NCBI GenBank assembly: GCA_033819885.1
Contig: JAQYUZ010000032.1
Coordinates: forward strand, 1 to 64,000
Origin: Microbotryomycetes sp. JL201
Lineage: Eukaryota; Basidiomycota; Microbotryomycetes
Length of the DNA: 64,000 nt
Direction: 5' to 3'
The notes beneath the pieces are model-generated. The model made no database searches and was not told the origin of the DNA. It was given only the letters and a program-made list of their open reading frames with translations. A program made the position numbers and the translations under genes. The first letter of the stretch is position 1, and the number at the start of each line of letters is the position of its first letter. Positions 12,331-23,847 of this stretch are shown here, piece after piece.

Positions 12331-15300
12331 CTAATCTGCATCTTCCTCCTCGTCGCCCTCAGACACCGACTCGAGTCCTTCGTCGTCCTCATCTCCTACT
12401 AGAGATTTAGCGTTCTCAGTCTTGCCCGCATCGAAGTGTTCTCTGCTCAACGATATTGGCTGAAACCCGGCGACTTCTCGCTTCGCAGCGCTCGGCAAAT
12501 CACCAAAACTGAAAGACAAACTCGTCGGCGCTCCTTTCGGACCCGAGCCTGAAAGGGGCGACGAGGACGGCAAAGTCGACGAGGGACGTAATTGAACGGC
12601 AGAAGAATGAGTGCGTGATGAACCACCACGATTACGCGACGACCCGGCGCCTAGCGACGATGGAGCGGGTGGAGGCACAACAGGGTTGGCAAAAGAGAAC
12701 GAGATGGGTGCTTTGAACGTCAACGGCGGCGGAGTTTGAGGTGTTGAACGTTCCAAGTTACTCGAAGATGGCGCAAATGATGCAGGTGATTGAGCCGAAG
12801 CTGCGCCGAACCCGTTGAGAAGTGGTTGCGGCGATGGCGCGGACGTCAAAGCAGTGGCAGAAGGCTGTGACCGCATGGTCAGGTCGGACGCGTCGATAGG
12901 AGCTGTAGAAGGTGTGTCCTCAACAGTCTCGAGTCGATCCGGAGGCGGTCGTCGAGGGAAGGGCAGCCGATCGCCCGTGATAGGTCCGGTAGCAAACACA
13001 GCCCGCAGATCAGACATGGACTCGTCCAGTGCCAAAGGCTTGGAAGCAGATCTTGGTTCGCAAGCCATCTTGTTGACGATCGGCGCCGCCTGACGCTCAA
13101 GTATACTCTTTTTGAGGATGGCGGCGGTGCGCTCTGCCTGAAGCGCAGCAGACGCCGTCGCTATCACGCCCGGATGTCCATTCGGTCGCGCTTTGCTGAG
13201 CGGACTGGCTCGAAACACGGACGACCCGAGTGCGTCGTCAACAATCGCCTCTCGCAGTTTTGCTTTGCGCGCCACTGAACCGTTCCTTGCTGGCGAGTCG
13301 AGCTTGACCCGCATGAGGTCCAGGCGTACAGCGAGCTCGTCGATCTCAAAGGTCTTGTCGGTGACTGCGACCGTAATGTTGCGGATGGCGCGATTGACAG
13401 AATCCAGCGAAGGCGCCTTGAACGATGACTTGCCGAGTCTGTCGGCAACGACCTTTTCCTTCAGAGTGTCGAGATGGTCTTCTAGCTCATCAAGACGCGA
13501 CTGCACGCTCTCCATGGCGAGGCGAATTTGACGTTGGTTCTCGACTTGCTCGGGCCCGAGCTGTCGAACGCGAACCATCTTGGCAAACTCGGGATCAGAA
13601 CGAGCTCGCAGGAACCTCAGCGCCTCTTCGCGCTTCGTCTCGGCTAAAAGCAAGTCTTGGGTCAGCTGAGCGATGCAAGCAGACAGATTCGTGTCAGGGT
13701 ACGATCTTCACCTTTGAGCATTTGCGACTGCAATTCGGCCACTGTTCTCTTTTGCGCTGCGGCAAGATTGAGCGAATGCTCGACTTCGGGCTCGACCTTA
13801 GTCGTTTCTTCTTGCAGCCTCTTTAAGTCGCCCATAGACCAGTATTTGGCGTCGAAATTAACTGGCTGAGCATCGACCTGGAAAGGCTGACCAATCTCTT
13901 CGATGAAAGACTTGATCGATTTGGCGTTAGATTTGAGCTGCGATAAGACGGATTATCTGTTTCCTTTCTCGTTCAAAGGAATGGACCGATAAGCACTCAC
14001 GATCGCGAAATCTTCTTGCACTCGCAAAAATGCCTTGAGAAATTCGCCCGCCATGCCCTTTTCGTCGACGGTCGGTTGACTGACGTGCGTCAGCTGTTGG
14101 CCGAGACGCGGAGCACTGGCAGTCGAGATCGGAGCTCTCGGCGTGTCTGACTGTGGAGGCCTGCTTTGAACCGCCGTTGACGTGGTTTGCGGCGTCGCAA
14201 GCGAGGTGGATGGAGTTGCGCGCGGCGAGGGTGCTGCAGATTGATTTTGACTGGCAAACGAGAAACCTAGTTTGCGGGGAGCAGAAAGGTCAGAAGTTGT
14301 TGCAGCAGTGGTGCCTGCGTGCGAGGTCGAGGCGAAAGAAAACGTCGGCTTTGGCGCAGGCACAGTTGCTGCGGCCGGTGCAGAGGTCGCGACTGGAGAT
14401 GCAAAGGAGAAAGGTGTGCTCGCTGGCTGAGTTGTCGAGACAGCACCAGTGCCGGGCGCCACCGACGAGCTCGTTTTCGCCGTGGCGGAGCCGAACCCAA
14501 ACGCTGATCAAGCAGAACATCAGAAAAGGAGGCCTCAAGGCAATTTAGCTTGGCTCACATGGTGCCGCCATTCCAGGCTCTGCTGCGATTGGCTTGGCAG
14601 CCGAAGCGAAACCTCCGAATGCAGGCGCAGGCTTTGATACCTCTGCCGGAGCTATCGAGCTGCCAAATCCGAACGTAGGTGCAGCCTTTGTGGATTCGGC
14701 TGGTGTAGACAAAGGCGTTGCGAAGCTGAAAGCAGGTGCCGACGTCAAAGCCGATGGAGCCGACATCGCAGGCTTTGTCGATGCAAAACCAAACACCGGT
14801 TCCGCTTTGACAGGCTTGCTGGCGCTAGTCGCTGGAGCAGTCGTGCTCGGCGCGAAAGAGAATGGCAAAGCTTTCGAGGACGGTGCCAATGTCGTCGCTT
14901 CTTTTGCTGGCACAGACTGCTGCGGTGGCGGTGCAGAGAACCTCGACAGTAAAGACGGTTTGACCTGAGCATCCTGATCAATAGTCTCGCTCTTGCCTCT
15001 GCCCGCGTCCTCCACGTTACGATCCTCGCCGCCATGCTCGCCGACTTCTTGTTCTTCGTGCTCTTCGTCGTCGTCGTCTTCATCGCGTTCCTCGTCATAC
15101 TCTTCATCGTCGTATCGATCGTCTTCTTCGTCATACTCGTCCTCGTTCTCCTGGCTGTCACCTTCATAGTCATATGTCGCTCCCTCGTCTTCGTTCCTGT
15201 CCTCATTCTCGTCCACGTCCTCGTCCTCGTCCTCGTCACTTCCTTCATCGCCTTTTTCAGCGTCGATTGGCGGACCTAGACGACTGAGCAAGCTCGGTGC

Positions 15301-18300
15301 CTGCGGACTGGCAGGCGGACTCGATGAAAAGCCAAACCAGGATTTAGTTGACGAGCCCGACCTCGTAGCAGGACCAGCAATATCTGCCGGCTCTTGTTTA
15401 ATAGCAGGCTTCTCGGCGGCTGCCGAAGCAGTGGCATCCTTGTCCACGTCCGTCGCTAAAGAAGGCCCTTGTGACTCGTCTTTTGGCTTTTCCGCATCTC
15501 GAGGTCTTGTGTCCGCAGGCATAGACGCAGGCGCGTCTTCCTGAGGCGTCGCAGTTATTACAGGAGTTGCTTCGAGAACCGATCCAGTCGGACTTGCCTT
15601 GACAGCCGCGTCGGCGTCAAAAGAACGCGATGTGTCGGCTGCTGGCGGCTGCGATTCATCTGTTGCAGAGATCTGCGCAGCTGGCGTGTCACCTGTTTCA
15701 GCCAGCTTTGCTTTGTCGCTTTCCTTGGCCTCTTCGAAAGGCGTGCCTGCTATTAGTGAAGTAGGCGCGTTGACCGACGTGGTGGCTGCGATCGCAGGAT
15801 TGGCTTCTGTCTCGACTGATGCTGATGTGGAGCCTGTGGGTTTGGCTTGCGGTTCGTTCGACTTTGACGCGGGCGTAGCAAACGAGAAAACAGGTTTCGC
15901 TGGAGCCTCATTCGCGACGGAATTGGCCGAGGCCTCGGTCGGCGTTGGCTCAGTCGTATCCACTCCGGGCTTGAAGCCAGTGGTCGCAAAAGATAACGCT
16001 GGCTTCGTTGACGAATCCTCTGGCTTTGAAGCCGATGTCGCGAATGAGGAGAAACCGGTGGCCGGTTTCAACGGCGATCCACCACCGAATCCAAAACCGA
16101 CACTGGCACTCGGAGGTGCCAACGTAGTCGCTGCGGATCCAAAAACGGTCGTCGGCGGCGTGCTCGTCGTCGTCGTCGTTGGGGATTTGGCGGCAGATCC
16201 GAAATCTAGCGATCCAAAGCCAAGCGTGCCCGACGCACCAAAGGCTGAAGTTGAAAAAGTTGGTCTCGACGCCACGGCCTCAGTAGACGACTTGGCCTTG
16301 GCCATACTTGCGCCGATGTCGAGATTCGTCTGCGTCGGTTCCAAGTCTGGTGGTTCATCGACACGTCCCTGCTCCTGATCGTTATCATGTGTCATGTCAT
16401 CTTCTTCGTCGCTGTCATCGCCATTTCGTGCGACAGTGCCGCCTGTAGGGACCAATAATTGTTAACGATACGGACTCGATATCATCATAATAAAGCCAAC
16501 CCACTCGGAGCATAAGTCTTGCCGCTGCCAAAAGCGCTGCTTGTCGAGCCAAAAGGTGAAGACGATGTTTGCACAGAGGCGAATGCCGATGCCGTCGATG
16601 CGTTGCCGCTGGTCGCAAAGATATTGGTACCTGCTTTCGCTCCTGCAAACGCGCCAAAACCAGAGGGTACAGCGGCTGCAGCAGAGCCAAAGCCAGCGAA
16701 TCCGCTAGGTGATGGCATCGCTGCTTGTTTGACCGCGGCGGATCCGAAACCACCAAACCCGCCAACTGGAACAGATGATTTCGGAGTTTCGCCAGCCGGC
16801 TTTGCTGCCTGTTCAAATGCTGAGCCAGCTGGAGTTGACCCAAAAGCAGATTTGCCAAACGCCATGCCAGAGCCAAATGTGCCGCCGGAACCAAATGCAG
16901 AGACGGTGGGCGAGGAAGAGGCAGTCGAGGCGGAAACGGATCCAAAACCTCCGACTGCGCCTCCAGCCCCAAAAGCGCTGAACCCGCCCGCGCTGGCTGT
17001 CGTTGCCGGCGTCGCAGCGGCTGGCTTCGTGGTTCCGAAAGCAGAGAAGCCTCCGCCGCTCGCACCTCCGAATGCGGGAGCAGGGCTGGTCTTGGCAGCA
17101 GCGCCGAACGACGATTGCCCGAATGATGATTGCCCAAATGCTGCAGAACCGAAGCTTGTTGATCCGAATTTTGGAGCATCACCTGGCGCAGCAGTGCCAA
17201 AAGCGTTCAAAGTAGTCGGCGCGCCCGTAACAAACGGGGACGATGCGGGTGGGCCAAACGGATTGGGCTTGGCGGAATCTTCGACGGCGGGCGTGATAGC
17301 CATCTCTGTCGTAGCAGGCGCGGCCGACGTAGATGTCGAATCCAAGCCGGCTTGATCTTCCTGGGTCAAGACATCGAAGCTCGTGCGCATGGCTGGACAC
17401 TGTTGCGACTGGTCGTTGCGAATGCGCCAGACAACGAGTATGCCTTCACTGGTGTAGACGTACACGGCCGGCGCGGGTGGGCCATTCAGAGTTTCGCCGT
17501 CAGTTCCAGAAATCTTTGTCGGTTCTGTCGAGGACAAGTCGAGCTCGAGACCGAGTGGGCAAACATCGCCGCCGTCAGGGCCAAGCGGCAATGATGGTCG
17601 TGACGCGTCTGGCAAAGCAAGAGAGGCCCAGTGATCGTCAGATTCGAATTGGGCAAGGACTCCAACGTCGCCTGAAGGTGCGTTGGCCATGAACAAGAGA
17701 TGCTTGAATGGCGACCTTTGGGCAATCCACTGCACGTCAGCTCAAATCGCTCGTGTAGCATGCGAGACTCAAGCGCTTACCACCCCTTGAATCGCGCAGT
17801 CCAACGTTTGCCGTCACGCGAGGTCATTCCGAATGCAGGTGCCGGGTCGAGGAACTGCTGTGCCTTGACAGAGCCTTCTGCCGCTTTCGTGATGACAAAG
17901 ACTTCATCGGAGTGCACTGGCTCGCCCGACTGTGAGTCTCGAGGTTTGCCATACGTGACGAGAAAGACATTGTTCTCGAGCCAATCGATGGCTCTGACAG
18001 CGTATTGCTCTCCCGAAGACGTCAGCGCGGCCGGCGGTCCGATGAGAGCTTTCTGTTCGCCTTCGGGCGTGTACTGAGCGATCGAACCAGAAGAAAACCC
18101 GACAGCAATCTGCTTTCCCTTGACAGACCAGCAGAGGGAGGTGGGCGATCCAAGCTGTGAATTTGAAAAGGAAGATACTGGCTGTCTCGTGTCCACATTG
18201 ACAAAGCCGATCGCCTCTGGCATCAAGAGAGCCACTAGTGGCGAGGACGGTGCCGGGCAAGGTCTCACGTCCAAGAGCGCGGATCCTGCGGCTGGAAATA

Positions 18301-19006
18301 CGTGGATCGGTGATTTCTGTGTGGGGGACACTTGTCGGCACCGCACCTCTTGCTCTGCAAGGGTACCACTCTTACGTTTCCCGAAACGAGGTCCTTGAGC
18401 GACCACACGCCGATCGAGGCGTCTCTCAAGCCAGCAATGACGACTTTGTCACTCTTGCCATATCTCAGGGTGTCGACTGGTGCGCTTGTGCCTACTTGCT
18501 GCAAAGGTGACACGAGAGGACACGAGTGAGGTTCCGCCGAGCCGAGCGTCGCTCTGAGCGCGGACAACGAGAAGAGTGCAAAGCCTGCGGAGTTTGAAAG
18601 AGGTAAAGTGAAAGGTTTCATGTCAGCATTGAGCGCACGGAATCGGGCAGGATGCTGCCCAGGCCGGGGTTGACTGATCTCGAGAGCAACCGAGCCTGGC
18701 CGGCCGTACTTGACGAGCAGCTTGGCGCGGCGTCGAACTTGCCTGAACTGTTGGCGGCGATGAGGAATCCGAATGTGTTAGAGAGCGCAAGCAGATTGTT
18801 TCCGCTGGCGGGCGTCGGCGGCAGCTCGATTGGCTGCTCGCTCAGCTTGAGCGTCACGCCTTGTACGGGCGCGACCAGATTTAGAAACTGCAAGTGCGGG
18901 TTCTGTCAGCTACATTGTACATCCTGGCAGGGGACTGCATCGCTCGTACATCAACGTCGTCCTCTGGCGCCTCGCCATGCTGACTTGCGCCATCAGTGAC
19001 GTCCAT
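12331..19006 (-). CDS. NUP159: FG nucleoporin Nup159/Nup214
   Basis: Cytoplasmic-side nuclear pore protein that anchors the DEAD-box helicase Dbp5 for mRNA export. The ATG at 19006 begins MDVTDGASQHGEAPEDDVD, joined across an intron to FLNLVAPVQGVTLKL. The first ~500 residues look like the N-terminal beta-propeller (for example NTFGFLIAANSSGKF and VNVDTRQPVSSFSNS). Next come two FG-rich stretches (about 15.6-17.3 kb) with many FGSx, FGxF and GFG repeats. Between the FG part and the C-terminus lies a strongly acidic block (about 15.0-15.3 kb). The C-terminal exon (12331-13653) carries helical segments such as VRQLGPEQVENQRQIRLAME, as expected for Nup82 binding, then a further Pro/Ser/FG region and ends EGDEEEDAD. 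Roughly 2,000 residues, long for the family. Confidence 0.87.
14990..15275 (-). repeat. Acidic low-complexity tract inside NUP159
   Basis: About 95 codons are almost all Asp or Glu with a few Tyr, Asn and Arg (pieces such as DEDEDEDVDENEDRNEDEG and DDDDEEHEEQEVGEHGGED). It is coding low-complexity sequence, not a separate element. The opposite strand is open and reads as Val/Leu/Phe-rich by codon complementarity alone. Confidence 0.85.
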
Positions 19007-19090
19007 CAGACACTCAGAAGCAAGTCCTGAGTGGCTCTCGACGGCGCTTTCGACGTCTGCGGGTAGAAGACAGGGGCGTCGTTGGACACA
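19007..19090. promoter_or_regulatory. Short divergent NUP159/TRM1 spacer
   Basis: 84 bases lie between the NUP159 start and the most upstream in-frame ATG of TRM1. If TRM1 instead starts at 19331 the spacer is 324 bases. No core element is clear. Confidence 0.4.
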
Positions 19091-21927
19091 ATGCAGAGAT
19101 GGACGCTCGGCGCTTTCTGCCGCCTGCGCACTCGTCTGACGGCACGTGACCTCGTCTTTTTCTCAGCCACGGCTGCACGACACATCTTGTGTCTTTCAGC
19201 TGCCTCCACTGTCGCCAGAGCCGCCGCACGGCCAGTGTCGCTCATTGTCGGGTCGAGTCCAACTTTCTTGCGACAGCCTGTACAGCGACCGACAGCCGTC
19301 ATCGCAGCTTCATTAGGTCTCGTCCTTCGAATGAGCTCGGACGCTACCATGACAGATGCGGCTCCATCAATAGCCACGCCAGCAGCTACTGAATCTGGTC
19401 AGACTCTCTCAAAATAATCTTTACAGCTGGTCGAATGTACGACTAATCACACAGTACTGTATTCTGATAGACTCATCTATCAATGCGGCTCCACCTGCTG
19501 GCTTTGTAGCATATACAGAAGCAACAACTTCAATCTTGTTCGCCACGCCGGACTCTGCGCTCGCCAACCAAGACAAGAGCACCCAGACGCCGCAGGCACC
19601 GGTCTTTCTCAATCCTGTGCAGGAGTACAACCGAGATCTGTCTGTCGTAGCCATCAGAGCCTGGTCAGAGCGCAGACAAACCGACAAGGCTGCGTACTGG
19701 GAAGAAGGCGTCAGGCGCAAATGGGCCAGGAGACGGGCAAGGGCAGAGAGGGAGGAGCAGCAAGCAGATGAAACAGCCTCCAAGAAGCGAAAGGTTGACG
19801 CGTCGCCAGCAGTCACGTCAGCAGACGTCTCGGGAGACCTGGAGGCGAAATCCGTACCCGCCACAGAGCCCGCTCCCGGTGTCTCTGAATCCTCTGTCAG
19901 CAATATCAACACGACGGCAAGACCCGTTCCATCTGTCGAGACGGTCCTGACGCCGCCACGGTTCAAATTCACGCTGCTCGAGGCGCTGTCGGCGACCGGC
20001 TTGAGAGCGATCCGTTACGCAAAAGAGATACCTTTGCTAAGGTCAGACAGCTGTCTCGTCGGGTTCAGTCCATGAATTGACCAAAGCTGATTGTGCTTCG
20101 ATCCACAGGTATGTCGTGGCCAATGATTTGTCAAGTTCCGCCGTTCAAGACATCAAGCGTAACGTCGAGTACAACGGCTTGACTCCGCGGGGACTGCCGG
20201 CAACGACAACATCCACAGCGGAAGGCGACATCAACGAGACACAAGGTGCTATTCCACCAGTGCCGCTCTCGAAAGCCGAAAAGGAAGACCTGATCCTGGG
20301 TAGAGTGCGTGTGAACGAGGGAGATGCATGGTATGCTGCGATGGTCGAAAAGAACGGAGCGGATATGGCTGATCATTTCCTACAGCGTCAAGATGTACAA
20401 CCATCGTGCAGAAGCTCTCAGATTTGATTGCATCGACCTTGACCCGTACGGCAGCGCCGTTCCGTTCCTCGACGCTGCGGTTGGTGCAGTCGCAGACGGA
20501 GGTCAGCAACCAGATACACCGTCTGCAGTATATCACTCATCTCGATGCTACTATGCAGGTCTCCTGTGCATCACTTGCACCGACGCTGGCGTGCTCGCCG
20601 GGCACAACTATCCTGAGAAGGCGTCAGTCTTGTTCAGCAGCGCACAACTAAAGCTGACCGCCCATTTGCAGCTTCACTCACTATGGTGGCGTTTGTGTCA
20701 ATGCTGAATATTCGCATGAAGTCGTGTGTAGATCTCGTTGCGCGACTGGCCGGAGAGTAGGCTAACTAGCTCATTTTCGACAGGGTTTGCGCTTGGTGTT
20801 GAACGCTTTGGCCCAAACTGCCGCGAGATACGGCAGACATATAGAGCCGCTGCTGTCCTTGTCGATCGACTTTTACGTCCGTCTGTTCGTCAAGATCAAC
20901 ACGGGCAAGATTGAAGTCAAGGCCTTGCCGAGCAAGACATCCTTGCTTTACTACTGTCACTCGTGCCAAACGCCGACGTTCCAGCCATTTGGTCGAGTCA
21001 ACGAAAAGAGAAACCAAAAGAACGGCGCGGTCAATTACACGTACCACAGCCCGACGGGCCCTCCCGTTGGCGAGCAGTGCGCCAACTGTGGAGGAAGGCA
21101 CAGCGTGAGCGTCAGCTTGTTTCCGAGGACTAAAGGTTTCACTAAATTCGTTCACAGATCGGAGGGCCTATGTGGAGCGGTCCTCTTCACAACAAATCGT
21201 TCATTGATGACATGCTCGGGATCATCGAGGAGGACGAAGACAAGTTTAAGACCGCTTCGCGGATACAAGGCATGCTGAACCTCGCTCGCAATGTGAGTCG
21301 AGTGTCTTTTCACTGAGACATGACTGGATATCTGATGGTCTCCTTGATTGCTGCAGGAATTGGACGCGCCTTTTTACTTTACGCCATCCAAAACTTCCGG
21401 GCTCTTCAATGCCATTTCGCCCTCCTTGCAGGTCGTGGGGTACGCTCAAGGCGGAAGTGATACTTTTGTCTCCTGCTGATGTACCTTGAAACCAAGATCT
21501 GCCCTGTTGAACGCCGGTTACAAAATTTCGCGCTCGCACGCCTCATCAGGCTCGATCAAAACGGACGCCCCTCGAGCGTTCGTGCACGACATTTACCGTG
21601 AATGGATCAAGAAGAATCCTGTCAACATGAAGAACGTCAAGGACGGTTCGATGGCCCAGCGCATGCTTTCACGAGAACAAAAGTGAGTGCCACTCGCCGT
21701 TCGAATGGTCACCTTTGATTGACGCTCACTGGTTCGTTGCCGCTCACGACAGACATGTAGTCGACCTGACTATGAACCCTGACGTCGACTCGGCCTTGTT
21801 GACAAACAACAAGTTGGTGATGTATCAAATGAATCCCCAGGCGAATTGGGGTCCCGCTCGAGCCGCTGTCAAAGGTGTTTCCAAGAAGGAAAAAAAGAAT
21901 GCAGCAGGGGGGGAAATCGGACATTAA
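19091..21927 (+). CDS. TRM1: tRNA (guanine26-N2) dimethyltransferase
   Basis: SAM-dependent enzyme that makes m2,2G26 in nuclear and mitochondrial tRNAs. Two starts are possible. ATG 19091 adds ~80 residues rich in Arg, Ala and Ser and nearly free of acids ([16 protein letters not shown]), which looks like a mitochondrial presequence. ATG 19331 gives [13 protein letters not shown]. The body has [20 protein letters not shown], a charged insert, [20 protein letters not shown] (SAM-binding), [39 protein letters not shown] and [19 protein letters not shown]. Zinc-ribbon-like Cys pairs follow ([14 protein letters not shown] and QCANCGGRH). The last exons carry [20 protein letters not shown] and [19 protein letters not shown]. 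Several short introns. It ends [10 protein letters not shown] at 21927. Confidence 0.92.
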
Positions 21928-22445
21928 TGGAATGCTGTCATGTGTAGATCCTTCCTCAGGCTCATGTCCGGAAATAGATCTTGTCTGTCATACGAGTTGC
22001 TCGCTCCCCCACAATCCGAGTCCACTTGAAGGTGAGGCTTGGGCAAAGAGGTGGAGGTACAATCAACCGGCAATGCACAAGAGAGCGAAATCAACATGCA
22101 TATCGTCATTGGCGAAGCGTAGTCTCGGCTGTAGAGCTCGTGTCCGACGACGCCTGCTAAAACACCCACACATGGTGACTGTCCAAGCTCGTTCACGGCT
22201 CAAGGCCTGGCTGCAAGATAGCCTGCAAACCTCCGGCTGGCTTACCATGGCGCTTGTCGGTCCACAAGTTGTTCTGCGACGCCCAACGACGGGCACAGAG
22301 CGATGTCGTGCCAGTTCTGGCTCGTCACAATACGAAGTCTACATGTTGCCACCGGTTTTGAACCGTGTTCGCTGCTGCACCGGCCGACCGCCAATTGACT
22401 CGCAGTGCCCTTCGCATCCGGGCTGACTTGTTTCGCTCTTCCAGG
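21928..22445. other. Intergenic, nothing recognised
   Basis: 518 bases lie between TRM1 and the next plus-strand gene. Open frames on both strands are short and carry no motif I recognise. It probably holds the TRM1 3' end and the promoter of the binding-protein gene. Confidence 0.45.
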
Positions 22446-23817
22446 ATGTCAACTGCTCATCTCAGAATCGGCTATGGCAAGTATCGGTCTTCTCATACCT
22501 CTGATACGCTGGCTGAGCCTTTCTTGTACAGTGCCTGAACACTTTTCTTCGCCACTGCTCCAACTTGCTGCTAAAGACGAGTCCATCAAGCTCGTCAGCT
22601 GTCCTAGTGAGCGAACTTTCACACATGCTGTAGACTGTATACCTCAATTCTCAATGCTGATTGATTTGGGACAGGTGGCACGGGACAAATCATGTCTGCT
22701 CTCAAAAATAACGAGATCGATCTCGCCATCGCCTTGACAGAGTCTTTGATTGCTGGCAACGTCAAACAAACTGCAGACTTTAAACTGGTGGGCACCTATG
22801 TCACATCGTAAGTCTTCATGCAGCCCAGCCCGCTCCTCATAACACGAATTTGGTCGTTGCAGGCCACTCAATTGGGCCGTCATCGTCGGAAAGGATTCGC
22901 CGTACCACAAATTGGAAGACTTGCGGGGTCACAAGATTGGTATTTCTCGGGTTGGAAGGTGTGTAGAACCGTAACAGTTCCAGTCCAAAGCCGGGCTGAC
23001 AGTTTGCGACGGCGGCTCGATCGCAGCGGCAGTCAAGTCATGGCTTCATACATGTATCTGCGTGAAAAGTGGCTTGATAGCGATGGCTCCGTCGAGCCAA
23101 TACAATTCGAAGGTGAGAGGCTATCAGCCTTTGCGTCGCGGGCTTTCCCGAAACTCATCGTCAGTTGCAGTCCTTGACAGTTTTCAAGTCAGTTTTGTTG
23201 GACTGTGAGGCGCTCTTGCTGACCTTCCTCATGGCAGAACTTGCGTGATGGCGTCAACGATGGACGAGCAGCCGCATTCGTAAGAACTGACAGAGACTTG
23301 AAAGCGGATGATCGCTGATACCTAGTGCAGCTCTGGGAGCATTTCACATCAAAACCGTGGCTCAACAAGACAATCAGATTTGTAGGATCCGTACCCACAC
23401 CGTGGCCGTCATGGTCCATTGTCGCCTCGAGACAAGTCCTCAACTCTGAAGAATCAAAGCGCTCGCTCCAGACTTTCCTCTCAAACCTGACGGAACATGT
23501 TCACGCATTTGACAAACCCGAGGCGCGAGCGTCATCGTCGAAAGACTTTATCAAAGAGCAGTTTGGCTACCCTGAAGAAGATGTCGAGGCCTGGTTAGCC
23601 CAGGTGTCTTATCCGAAATCAAGCTTGGACGAGATCAAGCGCGATACAATTGATCTCACGTTGAGGTCAGTCATTGATATCGCAACATTGAAACGAGGAG
23701 TTGACCGCGTACAACGTCGTTCGCAGCACACTCGAGGCCGCTGGCGTGCTTCAAAAACCAGAATCAGGCTGGAATTTCGAGAGTATTGTTGACACGAGCG
23801 TTGCTAAACTCGTCTGA
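22446..23817 (+). CDS. Ca3427-like periplasmic-binding-fold protein
   Basis: Resembles the fungal Ca3427 family, which has the type II periplasmic-binding fold of SsuA/THI5-like proteins; its ligand is uncertain. The ATG at 22446 gives MSTAHLRIGY, joined by a GC-AG intron to VPEHFSSPLLQLAAKD. Then come KLVSCPSGTGQIMSALKNNE, DLAIALTESLIAG, PLNWAVIVGKDSPYHKLEDL, RGHKIGISRVG, and SGSQVMASYMYLREKWL. The C-terminal half has LWEHFTSKPWLNKTIRFVG, PTPWPSWSIVASRQVL and FGYPEEDVEAWLAQVSY. The last exon ends ESIVDTSVAKLV. The order of motifs matches a substrate-binding fold without a signal peptide, so it is probably cytosolic. About 6-7 introns. Its stop lies 30 bases from that of the convergent flavoprotein gene. 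Confidence 0.78.
22477..22531 (+). other. GC-AG intron in the Ca3427-like gene
   Basis: The exon ends GGCTATG and is followed by GCAAGTATCG; the acceptor is TTGTACAG before TGCCTGAAC. The GC donor gives RIGY-VPEHFSSPL. Using the GT three bases further in gives an immediate stop. Length 55 nt, normal here. Confidence 0.72.
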
Positions 23818-23847
23818 TCCGATTGCAAACCAGTTCAAACTGCCTGA

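Noticed and set aside
15034-15279. Plus-strand open frame that reads like a membrane protein (Val, Leu, Phe rich)
   Set aside because: It is the complement of the acidic Asp/Glu codons of NUP159. GAN codons on one strand give NTC codons (Val, Leu, Ile, Phe) on the other.
15599-17355. Long plus-strand open frames (259 and 278 codons) rich in Ala, Pro and Asp
   Set aside because: They are antisense shadows of the FG repeats of NUP159, whose repeated codons keep the opposite strand open.
21875-22426. Plus-strand 183-codon open frame after TRM1
   Set aside because: It overlaps the end of TRM1 in another frame and then runs over the intergenic region. No recognisable domain and no ATG in good context.
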